51,277 nucleotides of DNA from Clavulina sp. PMI_390 (Eukaryota > Basidiomycota > Agaricomycetes > Cantharellales > Hydnaceae). Location: positions 1 through 51,277 of the forward strand of contig WIDE01000044.1 of NCBI GenBank assembly GCA_015039315.1. The letters run 5' to 3'. A program made the position numbers and the translations under genes. Under the pieces are notes generated by a model that was not told where the DNA came from, made no database searches, and worked only from the letters and a program-made list of their open reading frames with translations. Position 1 is the stretch's first letter; each line of letters begins with the position of its first letter. Positions 32,084 through 45,905 of the stretch are shown here, piece by piece.

Positions 32084-35000
32084 ATGGCTTTCTCGCCATG
32101 CCCAAATGACGCGGCCTTTGGCCCTGTCTCTGACTGCCGAACACTGGATTTTACGATTACTCTTGAATCAAGGTATGACCAATGTTTTCTCTTAGAGATC
32201 ACATTTGAGCGCTGACGTATACCCTTCAACGTATTTACCCTTAAACGGATAGCATTCTGCTGATAGGACCAAGCTGCTTTTTCCTCATCCTCGCGTCACT
32301 CAGAATACGGCAGATATATCGCCCGCCCTCGATCCTTGCGCGATCATTTGATCTGTTGCTTTTCTGCAAAGCTTGCACGTCATTAACGGTCATAGCGTCG
32401 TCGGCCGCTTTATTGGCAGTTGTCGTGGCCCAAGGGCGACATGTCGTCCCTCATGCATTTATCGCTGCTCTGGCCTTGGAGTTTCTCACTTCTGTACGTC
32501 ATGTCAATTCTGTATTGTCCCTCTACTCATGAAGTGGTGTTAGATTCCCTTGACCTTCCTCTCGTACTTAGAGCATTCCCAATCTCCAACCCCAAGCACT
32601 CTCATTCTCATCCACTCATTCTTGAAAAGTCTTTTCATCGGCGCTTTGCTTAGAACATTCCATCTTACCACAAACATTGGCAATGGGCTTCTTTCGACCA
32701 CAGCAATTACTGCAGCAGCGTATGGATCGCACTTTCTCGTCGAGCTAGTCGAAAAGAGGCGTCTGTTCCGGGAGGAAGTCAAGGTATGCACAATTCAATC
32801 ATTAGGAATCATCTTATTCATTATTTTATTATTAGTTAGAGTACACAGGCGAATCTAGTCTTTCCTTTCTTTCACGCTCTACTTTTCTCTGGTTGCTTTC
32901 GATTATGTGGCGCGGCCGAACCTCTCGTCTCACCTTCGAATCGCTTGGAAACGTACCTCTAAGTGACCGCGTTGAGAACGCTCGGCAACCCCTCCTGGAT
33001 GAGCTCAAATCCCTCACTTCAGCCCAGATGGCAAGCGGTTCAATGTTGCTTCGTGCAACCCTTCGGGCTTACACGGGCACGATGCTCACGCCGTTCATAC
33101 CTCGACTTGTGTTGTTGGCAGCAACGTTCTCGCAGCCTTATCTCGTAGAGAAGATGATCTCCTATGTGGAACCTAGCACAGCAGATCAATACACAACACA
33201 GGAAGGGTGGTATCTTGTTGCTGGCTTTGTCTGCATCTTCGGGTCAGTTCATCCTGCCTTCCTCGACTTTGTCGCATCACCTATATCTCGCCCACTCTTC
33301 CTATAGCGTTATCACGCTGTCCACTGCAGTATTCTGGCAGGCTGCTTATGCGATGACTGTGCGCTATAGGGCCGCCATCATTGGCGTCGTATATGACAAG
33401 TCATTGAGGCTTGCCTCGCATGCTAGTAAGTCTCCGATTGTGTGTCGGCCACCAACTATCGCCACTCAGTCGCTGCCTTCAATCCAGATCGGAAGGTAGG
33501 CGTTGGGGGTGCTAGCACCTACATGTCTGTGGACGTCGAGCGCATTTTTGAGGGGCTTGAATTCATCCATGACTTCTGGGCAGCAGTGGTACGCTAATTT
33601 CTGCTCCCTAAACTAGAGAGGTCATTTACATTTTTCTATCTATGAATCTGATAGCTCTCCATCCCTGTTGCTACTGCAATCCTCTATTCCCAAGCAAAAT
33701 GGGCTGCGTTCCCTCCTCTCTTCGTGATTGCTGTGATCCTAGGAACGACGGTCGTGCTTGGCGGGTCGATCGGAAAGCGTCAGGCCGCGTGGCTTGCTGC
33801 CACTGATAATCGTATCAAGCTCCTATCGTCGATCCTTGGGAATATAATTCCAATCAAGATGAGCGGTTATGAAGCTCCCCTTGCACAACGCGTCCTCCAG
33901 CTGAGAAGGAAGGAGATCAAACATATGGAGAGCTTCTAGTACGTATGGTAACTGAAAGATCCTTCGCATGCTTTCGACCAAACCTAATGATTTCGACCTC
34001 TTCCCTATATTCAGCCATGTAGGTCTCGTGGCGACAATCTTGTCGAATCTGGCAGCAACATTCTGTGGTATAGCCGTCCTGGGTGGTTACGCAGCGCTGT
34101 CGACTTACGTGAGCTCCTCGACATACCCGTTCACGGTGGCGAAAATCTTGTATGTACTTCTCCTGCGCTCGCACTACGATACAAGGGATCTAATTTTGTG
34201 CGAAGCTCTATCCTTACAACTATCACTATATTGAGCAGCCCACTCAACATGATTGGACAAGGGTTACCCGCCATTCTAGCGGCGTACGCGTCGTTAAAGC
34301 GCATACAGGCCTTTCTTCAGATGGAAGAGAAAACTATTGGCCCAGCTTTGGAGATGGATGGACCAAACGACCTAGAAGAGAAGCTCAACAGTAGAGACGT
34401 GCAGGACTTCAAGATGGATATCGCCTCATTCTCTTGGCTTCCTGAATCTCCTATTGTTTTGCATGATATCACCCTGAAACTGACTCCAGGGAAGCTACAT
34501 ATGTGTGTTGGGCCTGTGGCATCAGTAAGCAAACGCCATCTTTTTCCGTCTTTTCAGGGCTGACCACAGTGGCCTCGCTTAGGGCAAGACATCTTTACTG
34601 GTGTCAATGCTAGGGGAAACTACCTTGAGAAGTGGCTCGTTAACATCACTGAGTGACCGTATCGCATATGCTAGCCAGGATGTGAGCGATTACTGCTGTT
34701 TGCCGTCGCTCGTCCTCTGACTAGTGCCGTAGTCTTTCGTGGTGGTAGGGACCTGCAAAGAGAATATCACATTCGGTCGCCCGTTTGATCTGGAAAGATA
34801 TCATAAAGTGGTTCGGGCATGTGCTTTGATAGCAGACTTTGATCGCATGCCTTCGAAAGACCAAACATTGCTCGGTGATAAAGGCATCACTTTGAGCGGC
34901 GGTCAGAGACAAAGGCTGGTATGTTTATCGTTCCCCAGCTATCCTCGTTTACGGCTCTAATGAATGGCGCTCAGGCTCTAGCGCGTGCGGTTTATGCAGA

Positions 35001-38000
35001 TGCACCTCTGCTACTACTTGATGACGTCCTCAGGTACATCCGCTCCTTTGCTCATGTTTTGAGACCGCTGAAAATCCCATTTCGTGTTAGTGCACTTGAC
35101 GCAGAAACTGAAAAACACGTATTTGGATCCCTTTTTGCTCCTGGAGGACTGCTTGAGGGGAAGACCGTCGTTCTGGCCACCCACAATAGTGCGTATTATC
35201 CCCACGTCGCCGAACATCTTATGCCAATCTTAACCAACTATTAACTTATTCACAGTTCACTACCTCCCAATTGCACATCGCATTTTTGCATTGCAAGGGG
35301 GGAGGCTCCTTCATCAAGGATCATATGATGAACTCGTGAATTCTGGATACGATCTCACTGGGAATCTTACGCGAGCTTCATCCTTAAAAATGGGCCGCGA
35401 TGGAAATTCTAGTCCCGATCAGCAAGTACAAGAAAGTCAATCCAATGTGGCCCTCGACAGTTCTGAAAAATCGAAATCGGAGCATGCATATAATGATTAT
35501 GATGATGAAGCCACGAAAAGTTACGACAAAGGTGGCTTGCACATGTACAGATTCTACATCCTGCATGCGGGAGTCTTTCGCTTCACTGCATGTGTGATCT
35601 TGATGGTCTTATACATCGCTGTGCGCCTTGGACTGCAGGTGAGTAATTCCCCTCTATTCCCGGCTGCTTCTATTAATAACCTTGCCTTCGAACAAGGGAT
35701 ATCTTCAAGAACTATCCAGCGCCAGTGGGAGACACTTGGGTGGCTGGATGGCTGGCTATGTTGCCTTTGGTTTCGCAGGAATTTTCTCAGGGTAAGCAAA
35801 TATGCGATAGTCTCGGAGGATAGCATGTCATAATGGAGAATCTGTACTAATATGCTGAGCTATGGCTCGCATTGTTTAGCCTTGTGGCGCTGTATACATT
35901 CAATCTCGCAGCGGTCCATGGTGGATTTTCCGTACATCGAGCAGAGCTGGAGGCGCTACTGGCAGCCCCCGTGACTTTCTTTTTAGCAAACCCCGCAGGC
36001 CGTCTTGTGAACCGTTTTAGCTCTGTAAGTAACCTGAATTCCATCTAAATCTCCCGATAATCTATGCTTGAATCTCACGTCTTCTCCAACTGTAGGACAT
36101 ATTCCAATTGGACTTCACCTGGCCAATCGCTACTCTCAATATTATATCGACCCTCACACTACTCCTTGGGACTTTGATCCTTGTTTACATTGCGGTGGGC
36201 CGTGAAGCTGAGTTGTGGGATCTCGTTTATCTTAATATATCACTTGTAGACGCCATGGCTAGCATTGAGTGCCCCTTTATTGGCTTTCGCCTATGCCGTG
36301 TTAGTTAAGTTCTATCTGGTAAGCTTAAAATTTATGCTTCGGCTATTTTGCGAGCGCTGTTCTCACCTCTATTGCATAGGCTACATCAAAACAGTTTCAG
36401 CAGCTCGAGTCCGCGTCGAAGAGTCCTCTATACACCATCTTTTCAAACACTTTAGGAGGTCTTGAGTCTGTCCGAGCTTTTCATGCGCAGGTTCATTTCT
36501 TGGCCCAGACGGATATTGCCATAAATCGGAGCCAAATTCCATTTTATTATCGTTTCGCCGGTCTGGTGAGATTGGCTTATGCGCGCCATCCTATCCAGGA
36601 CTGACTACAGTGCTACTATTATTGTTTAGCGATTCCTTCGCACTATTTTGGTCTTGCTCACAGGTTTAGTGACCGTAGGAATTGCCGCTCTCGCTGTTGG
36701 CTTACGCCATAAAACATCAGCAGCATTGTAGGTTTTGTTTGAATGCCTGCGAACCTGGATCTTACCAGTTTCTTAACCATATAGCCTTGGAGTTGCTTTA
36801 TCCAATGCAACGGGGATGACGAATTATATGTCCGATTTGATGATGGTGAGCTCCGTAGTGTAAGGAGGTTCTATCTCATGCCAATAACCTGAAACCCTAT
36901 TTCTTTCAGTTCTATAGTCAGCTAGAAAATGCAGTCGTCTCAATCCGAAGAATTCATGAGATCGTTGACACGGAGCCTGAGCGTGATCCTGGCGCCGACA
37001 GTGTTGTAGTTCCAAGTAAGAAGGATCTATGGCCACAGCATGGCAGCCTTGTCTTCAAAGAAGTGACTTTCAAGTATCGGTGAGTTTCCGATAGTGTGCG
37101 CTTGTGACTGTCGACTAATTTTGACTAATTTCAGCGACGACCTTCCCCTTGCTCTCAAGGGCATATCGTTCGTGGTGCGAGGAGGTCAGAAGATTGGAAT
37201 CTGTGGTCGAACTGGGAGTGGCAAGAGCTCGACGGGTAGGTCACAACCTGAACCATGCAAGTTTCAGATCCTGATATGACAAGCCCATAGTGCTATCCCT
37301 CTTCCGCGCTATGGACCAGTCCCTGGTTGGGGGGCATATCTTCCTTGATGGCGTGGACATTGCCACAGTTCCATTAGCTCTTCTGAGAAACTCGATCAGG
37401 TAAGACCAATTGTCCTCTGTGTCTATGAAGCTTCAGCTGACGCTGTTCGACAGCTTAGTCTCACAAGAGCCATTTATTTGGCATGCTCCTCTCCGCGAGA
37501 TTTGTGAGTTGACCAGTCCTACCTAACCTGTAGTCCGCTCTAAACGGTGGTCCAGTGGATATCGATGGATTGCATTCAGAACAGAAAATATGGGAAACCC
37601 TGGACCGTGTGGGCCTCAAACAGGCTGTGTCTGATATGCCAGATAAACTGGACTCTATCATTGAGGATGGAGGATCTCTATCTCGTGGACAAGTTAGTAG
37701 TTCGCCATGAATTTTCGGGTGGATTGTTGACTTGAGCTTTAACCCCCAAAGAAACAATTGCTGTGTCTTGCTCGCATTCTCCTTCGGGGCTCGCGTGTTG
37801 TAGTGCTCGATGAAGCGACTTCAAGGTGAGACTGACGAATTATTGATTATCTTCCATTTCCCTAGGCGCTAACTCTTCCCCTACAGCATGGACATGGTCA
37901 CTGATGCTAGGATAAAGCAAGTTGTGGATGCGGATCTGGCTGACCGGACGATCGTGGCGGTTGCTCATCGTATTTGTGGGTCACAATTGGATCCCTTCGC

Positions 38001-38237
38001 TATAAGTTGATTGCCGACAACTAATGTAACCGTTGATTTCTAGCTACGATCATCAACTTCGATTTGATCTTGGTTCTGGACGAAGGCAGCGTCGCCGAAT
38101 TTGGCTCACCTAAGGAGCTCCTGAGAAATCCCCATTCCCACTTCGCCAAACTTGCTACAACCCAGGGCCTACACGTACCCTCCATCTCTCCCGCTGCATC
38201 TGCCTCTGAAATCCAAGAAACTAGCCGTGCCCTATGA
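32084..38237 (+). CDS. Long ABCC (MRP-type) transporter, first tandem copy (ABC1)
   Basis: Full ABC transporter with an extra N-terminal membrane domain, roughly 1,400-1,500 residues over some two dozen or more short introns. Start ATG 32084 (MAFSPCPNDAAFGP). Order: N-terminal TMD0, TMD1 (from about 33040), NBD1, TMD2 (from about 35530), NBD2. NBD1: VGPVAS-intron-GKTS Walker A, IAYASQD Q-loop, LSGGQRQRL signature (about 34893), LLLLDDVLS Walker B with Asp at the catalytic Glu position, VVLATHN. NBD2: CGRTGSGKSST Walker A (about 37205), LVSQEPFIWHAPL, LSRGQ signature, VVVLDEATS Walker B with Glu, VAVAHRI H-loop. Thus one ATP site is degenerate and one is canonical, as is usual in ABCC proteins. 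It ends SEIQETSRAL. Likely an exporter of drugs, conjugates or metabolites at the plasma or vacuolar membrane; the substrate cannot be told. Confidence 0.88.
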
Positions 38238-39084
38238 TAAACTCACGTTAATGTTTTGTCAGCGAGCATACTCCCTGATGGCTGTCGCTTGATAAGCCTA
38301 TCGATTCGATCCGGCTATGTAGGAGATCTTTCACATGGATCACTCCCAAGATTCAGGTGAACCATTTGTTTCTTCGGGCTGCGGTAAGGTCATGGGTTGC
38401 ATTCCTTTTCTGAACTTTACACGGCTGGATGCTATGCCATGTGCGCTTTTCGCTGGCTCTAGATACGAATATGCAATTTCGTGAATATTAATTATATTCC
38501 GGAAAGATCTGCGAATAGGCTTGAGCCTCGTGGCCATGCTTGACTATTCAGACACCAGACATCTGTTTGGTCGAACTGTTGGCGCCGGAGTCGGTTAATG
38601 AGTGATGCAAACACATGCCAACACCCTCCGCCCTTCCAGCTGCACGATCGCCGAATCTCAGCTATTCTGATTACTGTATCATGCGCTATATTGTGATATT
38701 GGCTTTGGGCGAGGTTTCCGCGTGTTTTCTCTCGTTTTGTGCCCACACTCAGATCCTCTACTCCCCGAGCTTCGCCGGCCTGCGGTTCGCCACATGAACA
38801 AATCCTAATATTTTGATCATGGAGCATAGTCCCCGTAGTTTTGGTTCTGAAACGACTGTTACTTGATTGGTCGGAGTTAATTCATCGTCCTTGGCGCACC
38901 CTAAGCGAGACCTGCGTCCGGCACGAGGACTTCCTACCGCAGTCAACCCAGGGCACACCATCACCATTGATTTTTAATTCTCCGTTGATTCGCCACCGTC
39001 CCAGATCAATGCCCCATTGTTAAAATGGCAGGAGTCCTGTCCTGTTCCCGTTCGCGAACCGCCTCCTTTCCCTCTTGGCGCGCC
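38238..39084. other. Intergenic between the ABC transporter genes
   Basis: 3' flank of ABC1 and promoter of ABC2. An inverted CCAAT core (GATTGG) lies near 38867. No gene seen. Confidence 0.45.
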
Positions 39085-42000
39085 ATGTCGCCCACCTTCT
39101 GCTCGAACGACGGGGCATTTGGCCCCGCATCAGGATGTCGAACTTTGGATTTCACGCTTGTATTTGAGGCTAGGTACGATGAGGCCCTCCAATCTCTTGC
39201 ATATCTCAATCTGCTGATGCTTGATCTTGTGTTGTTGTTCAGCATCTTGTTGCTCGCTCCAACTTGCTTGTTCCTTGGTATCGCAACAGCTCGCCTTCGA
39301 CAGCTATATCAAGCAACTTCGCTACTTGAACGATCAATCGATGGGCTTCTGGTAGTGAAAGCCTTTTCGGTCGTAGCTTCCGTCGCAGCATCCGCAGCCC
39401 TACTAGCAGAAGTCGTGATTCAAACCAGGCACAATGCCCCCAAGCTTTTTATCGCGTCCATGGCTCTTGAGTTCCTTTCAACGGTCAGGGGACCCGATTG
39501 TGCCCTTCTTTCTGTAGGCTGACACCGACCTCAGATCCCACTGGCCGTTCTCTCGTACTTGGAGCATTTCAACTCACCAACCCCAAGCACAATTATCCTC
39601 ATCTACTCATTTTTGAACAGCGTGTTTATTGGTGCGGTGCTCAGAACCTTCCACCTTACTTCAGACATCAGCTCTGGACTGCTTGCCAGTGCAGGAGCCC
39701 TAACCGCATCCTATGGCGCAATCTTTGTTGTGGAGTTGGTGGAGAAGAAGCATCTTTTCCAAGAACAGCTGAAGGTACAACTGATTGCTTGATGCAGTGG
39801 CGATCTCAGCACTCACATTGTTCCAAGTCCCAATATGCAGGAGAATCAACCCGTTCTTTCCTCTCTCGCTCTGCATTCGTCTGGTTGCTCCCCATCATGT
39901 GGAAAGGACGCACGTCCCGTTTGACTCTCGACTCATTGGGCGGCGTTCCTTTTGCCGATCGCGTCGAGAATGCTCGCCAGCCCCTCACCGAAGAGCTAGA
40001 GTCGCTAACCCCTGCCCAGATGGCAAGAGGGACAATGTTGTTGCGCGCCACGCTCAAAGCGTATACTGGAACTATGCTTTCGCCTTTCTTGCCCAGAGTT
40101 GTGCTTCTTGCAGCGACGTTTGCTCAGCCATACCTCGTAGAGAGGATGATAGAGTACGTTCAACCCAGTACTGCGAGCCGCTACACGACCCAAGAGGGCT
40201 GGTACCTGGTCGCTGGTTTTGTTTGCATATTTGGGTGCGTCGTTGCGCTAAACCATAGTATCTCATAGTACCTAACTCGATTGCATGACAGGGTAATCAC
40301 GCTATCGACAGCAGTATTCTGGCAGACAGCTTATACCATGACTGTTCGTTATCGAGCAGCCGTGGTTGGCGTGGTGTATGCCAAATCCTTACGTCTCGCC
40401 TCTCATGCCAGTAAGTTTACTACAGAGGTCCAGAAAATATAAAAACTAATGCATCCGCATCAAGGCAGAGAGGTAGGCGTTGGAGGTGCAAGCACGATCA
40501 TGTCGGTCGATGTGGAACGTATTTCAGAGGGGCTCGAAACTATCCACGATTTTTGGGCAGCAGTGGTATGACACTCTCGTTTCTTTGCTTGGCACCTCAC
40601 CTGACTTAGAGCCTGTAACTTGTGGATAGATCTCAATTCCTGTCGCTACCGCGATACTCTATTCCCAAGCGAAGTGGGCGGCATTTGCACCGCTTCTCGT
40701 CGTTGCCTTGATTCTAGGATTTACAACACTCCTTGGCCAGCCTATTGGGACGCGTCAGGCCGCGTGGCTCGCTGCGACAGACAAACGGATCAAGCTACTC
40801 TCATCCGTCCTCGCAAATATCATCCCAATCAAGTTGAGTGGGTATGAAGGTCCACTCGCGCAGCGCCTGCTCGACCTAAGGAAAAAAGAGATCGATCAAA
40901 TGAGAAACTTCTAGTACGTGCACTTGAGAATAGGCTTCAACTATTTGCTCACCTTTTCATCATCTGCCAGTGATGTTATCATCTGGACCGCGGCACTCTC
41001 AAACCTAGCAGCCACATTCTGCGGGATCTCTGTCTTAGGTGTCTATGCGGCACTCTCGAAATATTCAAGTGCTACAAAATACCCACTGTCTGCGGCCAAA
41101 ATATTGTACGCCCATTCTTACATGGAATGTGTTGTTGCTTTCTGCTCACATCGACGCCCTTCTTGATAGCTCTATTCTGACCACCGTGAATCTGCTGAAT
41201 GGACCCCTCAATATGATCGGTCAAGGCCTTCCATCTATCCTGGCTGCTTATGCTTCACTGAAGCGTATACAGAACTTCTTGAGGATGCAGGAGAAACCTC
41301 ATGCTCCTCAACAGGGAGAAGCGACCTCACAGTCTGAAGAAAAGAGCAAGTCTCCCCAGATTCAAGGCGTGGAAGACTTCAAGATGGAAGGGGCTTCCTT
41401 CTCATGGCTACCAGATTCTCCGATCATCTTGCATGATATTCATTTGTTGCTCACTCTTGGAAAGTTACACATGTGTGTCGGACCGGTCGCCGCAGTACGT
41501 GGCTCTTGGTTCAATCCAAATTCTCGGACTAGAAGCTCAATACTGTTTATTTCTGACTTTATAGGGGAAAACCTCCCTTCTGGTCTCAATGTTAGGAGAA
41601 ACCACTCTGAGGAGCGGATCTGTGACCTCCGTCCATACTCGTATAGCCTATGCTAGCCAAGACGTGAGCACCCTGTCGTCAACCCCTCTCACGAATTGTC
41701 TCTCGGCTTCTAATCCTGTGATCTCCGTTAGTCATTTGTAGTGGTAGGAACCTGCAGAGAAAATATCACCTTCGGGCAACCATTTGAGCAGGAAAGATAC
41801 GACAAAGTCGTCAGAGCGTGTGCTCTCCTTACCGATTTTGAGCGTATGCCATCAAAGGACCAGACCCTACTGGGCGATAAGGGAATCACTCTGAGTGGTG
41901 GTCAACGACAGCGTCTGGTGAGCCCATGTGCATGTCTACTACTAGGCCATCTATTCATCGAATTTTCGACCTACCCAGGCTTTGGCTCGGGCAGTCTATT

Positions 42001-45000
42001 CTGGCGCTCCCCTGCTAATATTGGATGATGTTCTCAGGTGAGAGATCGATTTCTCCATGAGCCGTGTATCACAATCATAATTCCTCATATGAAAACCCAT
42101 CGTAGCGCACTTGATGCAGAGACAGAGAAACATGTCTTCGAATCTCTCTTTATGCCCAATGGCCTTCTGCAGCATCAGACAGTGGTCTTGGCCACCCATA
42201 ACAGTGCGTTCGGATAGAAAGATCAAACTTGCTACCTCAGTGATTGACCTCTCTTGCCTTCAAACAACTACTGGCTTTAGTCCATTATCTTCCCACTGCG
42301 GACAGGATCATTGCTCTTGAGGATGGCAAGATCGTGCACCAAGGGACTTACGACGATCTCGTCACCTCGGGGTACGACTTGACAGGCACCCTCACTCGGG
42401 CTTCCTCATCAAAAGAGGATGACGCAGAGAGTACCAACTCTACGGTCTCTAAGAATGAGCGAGTGGATGATGCCGAAAGGAAACCCAATGATCCATCCCA
42501 AACTGATCAAAAAGATGACAATGAGGAGGCAAAATCATATGATAAGGGCGGACAGGGAACATATCTCTTTTATACCCGTCATGCAGGGTTGTTCCGAGTT
42601 CTGAGCTGTACGATACTCATGATTCTTTATATCGCACTGCGCCTTGGAGTTCAGGTGAGCGACTCCGCTTGGCTCTAACCTGTTTTGATCGCGTTCATTT
42701 GAATAACCCCGACCTCGATTTCAGGGCTTTCTCCAAGAATGGTCACTCACGAATGGGCAACACTTGGGGGGCTGGATGGCAGGCTACATCGCTTTTGGTA
42801 TTGCGGGGCTCTTCTCTGGGTGCGTCCAAAACACCATTGCCCTCACTGTTGCTTGGGACTTTTCTGCTATCGCAGGCTTGATTTTTACGAATTGTTATGA
42901 TGTAGGCTTGTGGCGTTCTGGAGTTTCAATCGAGTGGCTATCCATGGTGGACTCAATGTGCATCGCGTGGAGCTTGAAGCTCTTATGGCTGCTCCCGTTA
43001 CGTTCTTTTTGGCGAATCCAGCTGGGCGTCTCGTCAATAGGTTTAGCTCGGTATGTTACTGGTTTCGTTTTCAGCGTTGATTGGAAAGCCGTCCAACAAT
43101 ATGCATTGTTACTTTAGGATATCTTCCAACTTGACCTTGCCTGGCCCCTTGCAATGCTTAACGGTATCTCATCGGCGTCATTGCTTGTTGGGACATTGAT
43201 CCTTGTATACATTGCTGTAAGTTGAGGAATAATGTCTCCGTGTTATAGTCGCATTCGCTGAGTTCTATGGAAGACGCCGTGGCTTGCGCTCAGCGCACCG
43301 ATTCTTGCAGTTTCTTACGGACTCTTGGTGGTATTCTACCTCGTGAGTTCCCAATGTCCCATGCCCTAGAATTGTCACGAAACATGCACCCTCGCACATC
43401 AGGCAACATCAAAGCAGTTCCAGCAGCTCGAATCTGCCTCGAAAAGCCCTCTGTATACCATTTTTGCGAACACTTTGGGAGGTCTTGAGTCGGTCCGAGC
43501 CTTCCACGCGCAAGGCCATTTCCTCACTCAAACGGACATTGCCATTAACCGAAGCCAGGGACCATTCTACTATCGTTTCGGGGGTCTGGTAAGCCATGAG
43601 GCGCTTTTATTCGATCTGCTACTAAATTCTCCTATTAAGCGGTTCCTTCGCACAATTCTTGCGTTCTTGACCGGCCTCATTGCAGTGGGCATTGCTGCTC
43701 TGGCGGTTGGCCTACGTCACAAGACATCAGCCGCATTGTACGTTTTCACTGTTGAATCTTGTCTAGTCTACTTAATGACTCTGCTCTCAGCCTCGGAGTT
43801 GCCCTCTCCAATGTATCCGGGATGACGACGTATCTTTCCAATCTGATGATGGTGAGCTCGGGAACGTCGATCCAGATATCATGTATCATCTGACCTCCAC
43901 TACCAGGCATATAGTCAGCTGGAAAATGGCGTTGTGTCCATCCGGCGAATCCACGAGATCGCTAACACAGAGCCTGAGCGCGATCCTGGCGCTGACAGCG
44001 TTGTCATACCTAGTAAGAAGGATCTCTGGCCCCAACATGGAAGTCTTGTATTCAAAGACGTGACATTTCAGTATCGGTGAGGATCTTGCCTTCATAAATC
44101 TTCTATAATACTGACCACGATTTGCTCTAGTCACGACCTGCCTTTGGCTCTGAAAGGTGTATCTTTTGTTGTCCGAGGTGGTCAGAAAATCGGAATTTGC
44201 GGCCGTACAGGAAGCGGAAAGAGTTCGACTGGTAAGGAAGCAGCTAACTTTACGCGTCATAGCATGCTCACGACATGCGTCCCTAGTTCTATCTCTCTTC
44301 CGTGCTATGGACCAAACTCTCGTCGGTGGTCAAATCCTTCTTGATGGAGTGGATATTGCCACAGTTCCCTTGGCTCTGCTTAGGAACTCGATCAGGTATG
44401 ATTCAGCGAGACAGTGCCAATGTCCAGCCGACTGATATCCTAGGGTAGTCTGGTTTCACAAGAGCCTTTCATCTGGCACGCCCCAATCCGAGAAATTCGT
44501 AAGCCCGCGAGATTCGGTAATCGGATTATTTGAACCCTGGCTGATTGATCCCCCTCCAAGTGGACATCGATGGGCTTCACACAGAACAAAGGCTTTGGGA
44601 AGCCCTGGATCGCGTTGGCCTGAAGCAAGCTGTAGCGGATATGCCCGATAAACTCGACTCCGTTATTGAAGATGGAGGCTCCTTATCCCGTGGACAGGTA
44701 AATAATCCTTTGTTTCCCATCTCTGGGACTAACGCGAACTACCTCTCATGTTTGTGACAAAGAAACAACTTCTGTGTCTTGCTCGGGTTCTCTTACGTGG
44801 TTCCCGTGTTGTCGTTCTCGATGAAGCCACCTCAAGGTATAGAGATCACCGCTCGGTTCGAATCAAGATATTCCACTGACCCTTTGTGCAGCATGGACAT
44901 GGTTACTGATGCGAAAATCAAACAAGTTGTTGATACTGATCTCGCTGATAGGACAATCGTTGCAGTCGCGCACCGCATTTGTGAGTCTCCCTCAAGTTGT

Positions 45001-45234
45001 CCAATTCAGGCCAACTTGCTCATTCGAATCATGATAGCTACCATCATCAATTTCGATCTGATCCTCGTGTTGGAGGATGGCCGGGTTGCTGAATTCGGAC
45101 CGCCAACCGACCTACTCCGAAACTCAGGCTCTCAGTTTGCTAAACTCGCGGCAACTCAGGGTCTTCACGGAGGCTCTGCAATCCCCATCGCCTCGGGGTC
45201 TGATATCCAAGAGATTCGCTCGACCATCCCTTAG
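39085..45234 (+). CDS. Long ABCC (MRP-type) transporter, second tandem copy (ABC2)
   Basis: Paralog of ABC1 in direct tandem, with the same domain order and intron positions. An ATG at 39025 is in frame, but ATG 39085 (MSPTFCSNDGAFGPASG) is preferred because it aligns residue for residue with the ABC1 start. NBD1: VGPVAA-intron-GKTS, IAYASQD, LSGGQRQRL (about 41893), LLILDDVLS with Asp, VVLATHN. NBD2: CGRTGSGKSST (about 44200), LVSQEPFIWHAPI, LSRGQ, VVVLDEATS, VAVAHRI, then LILVLEDGRVAEFGPPTDLL. It ends DIQEIRSTIP with stop at 45234. The inter-domain linker before TMD2 is acidic and differs most from ABC1. Same asymmetric ATP sites. The two copies probably divide related substrates or expression; this is inferred. 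Confidence 0.88.
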
Positions 45235-45905
45235 ACCCTTGAGCCACTCTGTTCCTCATTTCCTTCACATGCGCCAAGCATATCAATGCGAGCCAGAAGT
45301 TTTCTGCTCAGTTCCGCACTCTCAGATAAGCTCAGTGTTTAACCGCAATGCAAACTCAGTCCTGTGGGGCGGCTACTGCACCAACAGCTTTACCAAGTGC
45401 CCACCTCGACGAGACACACCCAGTCAGTCCAGCCCAGACAAAACTTTGATCCGTCTTCACAATTTTCGGCTCGATCCCCGATCAGGGCCGCTCTATGGCT
45501 CATTCCATCCCTTATTTATTCTTTTCACCAGCGGACGCGGTGGTGTCGTGGTGTATCGCCCTAGTGCTTCAGCGCTCCACTATAAGCGTGCCTGCATACT
45601 TCCCACCGCTCAATGAGTTTCCCTCACTTCATCTTTCGCCCAACTGGCGCTTCCCTATCTGTGATTCTTCCCTCTGTATCGTTCTGCTCGCGTCCAATAC
45701 GAATCTTAACCATGACCAAATCATATACAGTTCCCAATATTGAGCCACACATGCGACGACGTTTGTTGAAGAAGAAATTGATAGAGGGTAACGAGCCCAA
45801 ATTAATAGTACTGAAGACTGACAATAGGCAAGTTTTGGGATACAAGAGTAACTTATCTTCATCTATAGAACTTTCAGCGCCTGCCGTCAACATGTGATGC
45901 CTTAT
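45235..45905. other. Convergent intergenic region
   Basis: 3' flanks of ABC2 and of copy E. Short open frames on both strands (for example 45613-45897 plus) lack support. Confidence 0.45.

Noticed and set aside
39025..39084. Upstream in-frame ATG for ABC2
   Set aside because: The next ATG at 39085 aligns exactly with the ABC1 start; the extra 20 residues have no counterpart.
45613..45897. Frames on both strands in the ABC2/copy E gap
   Set aside because: Likely 3' UTR sequence; neither frame shows a domain or paralog.
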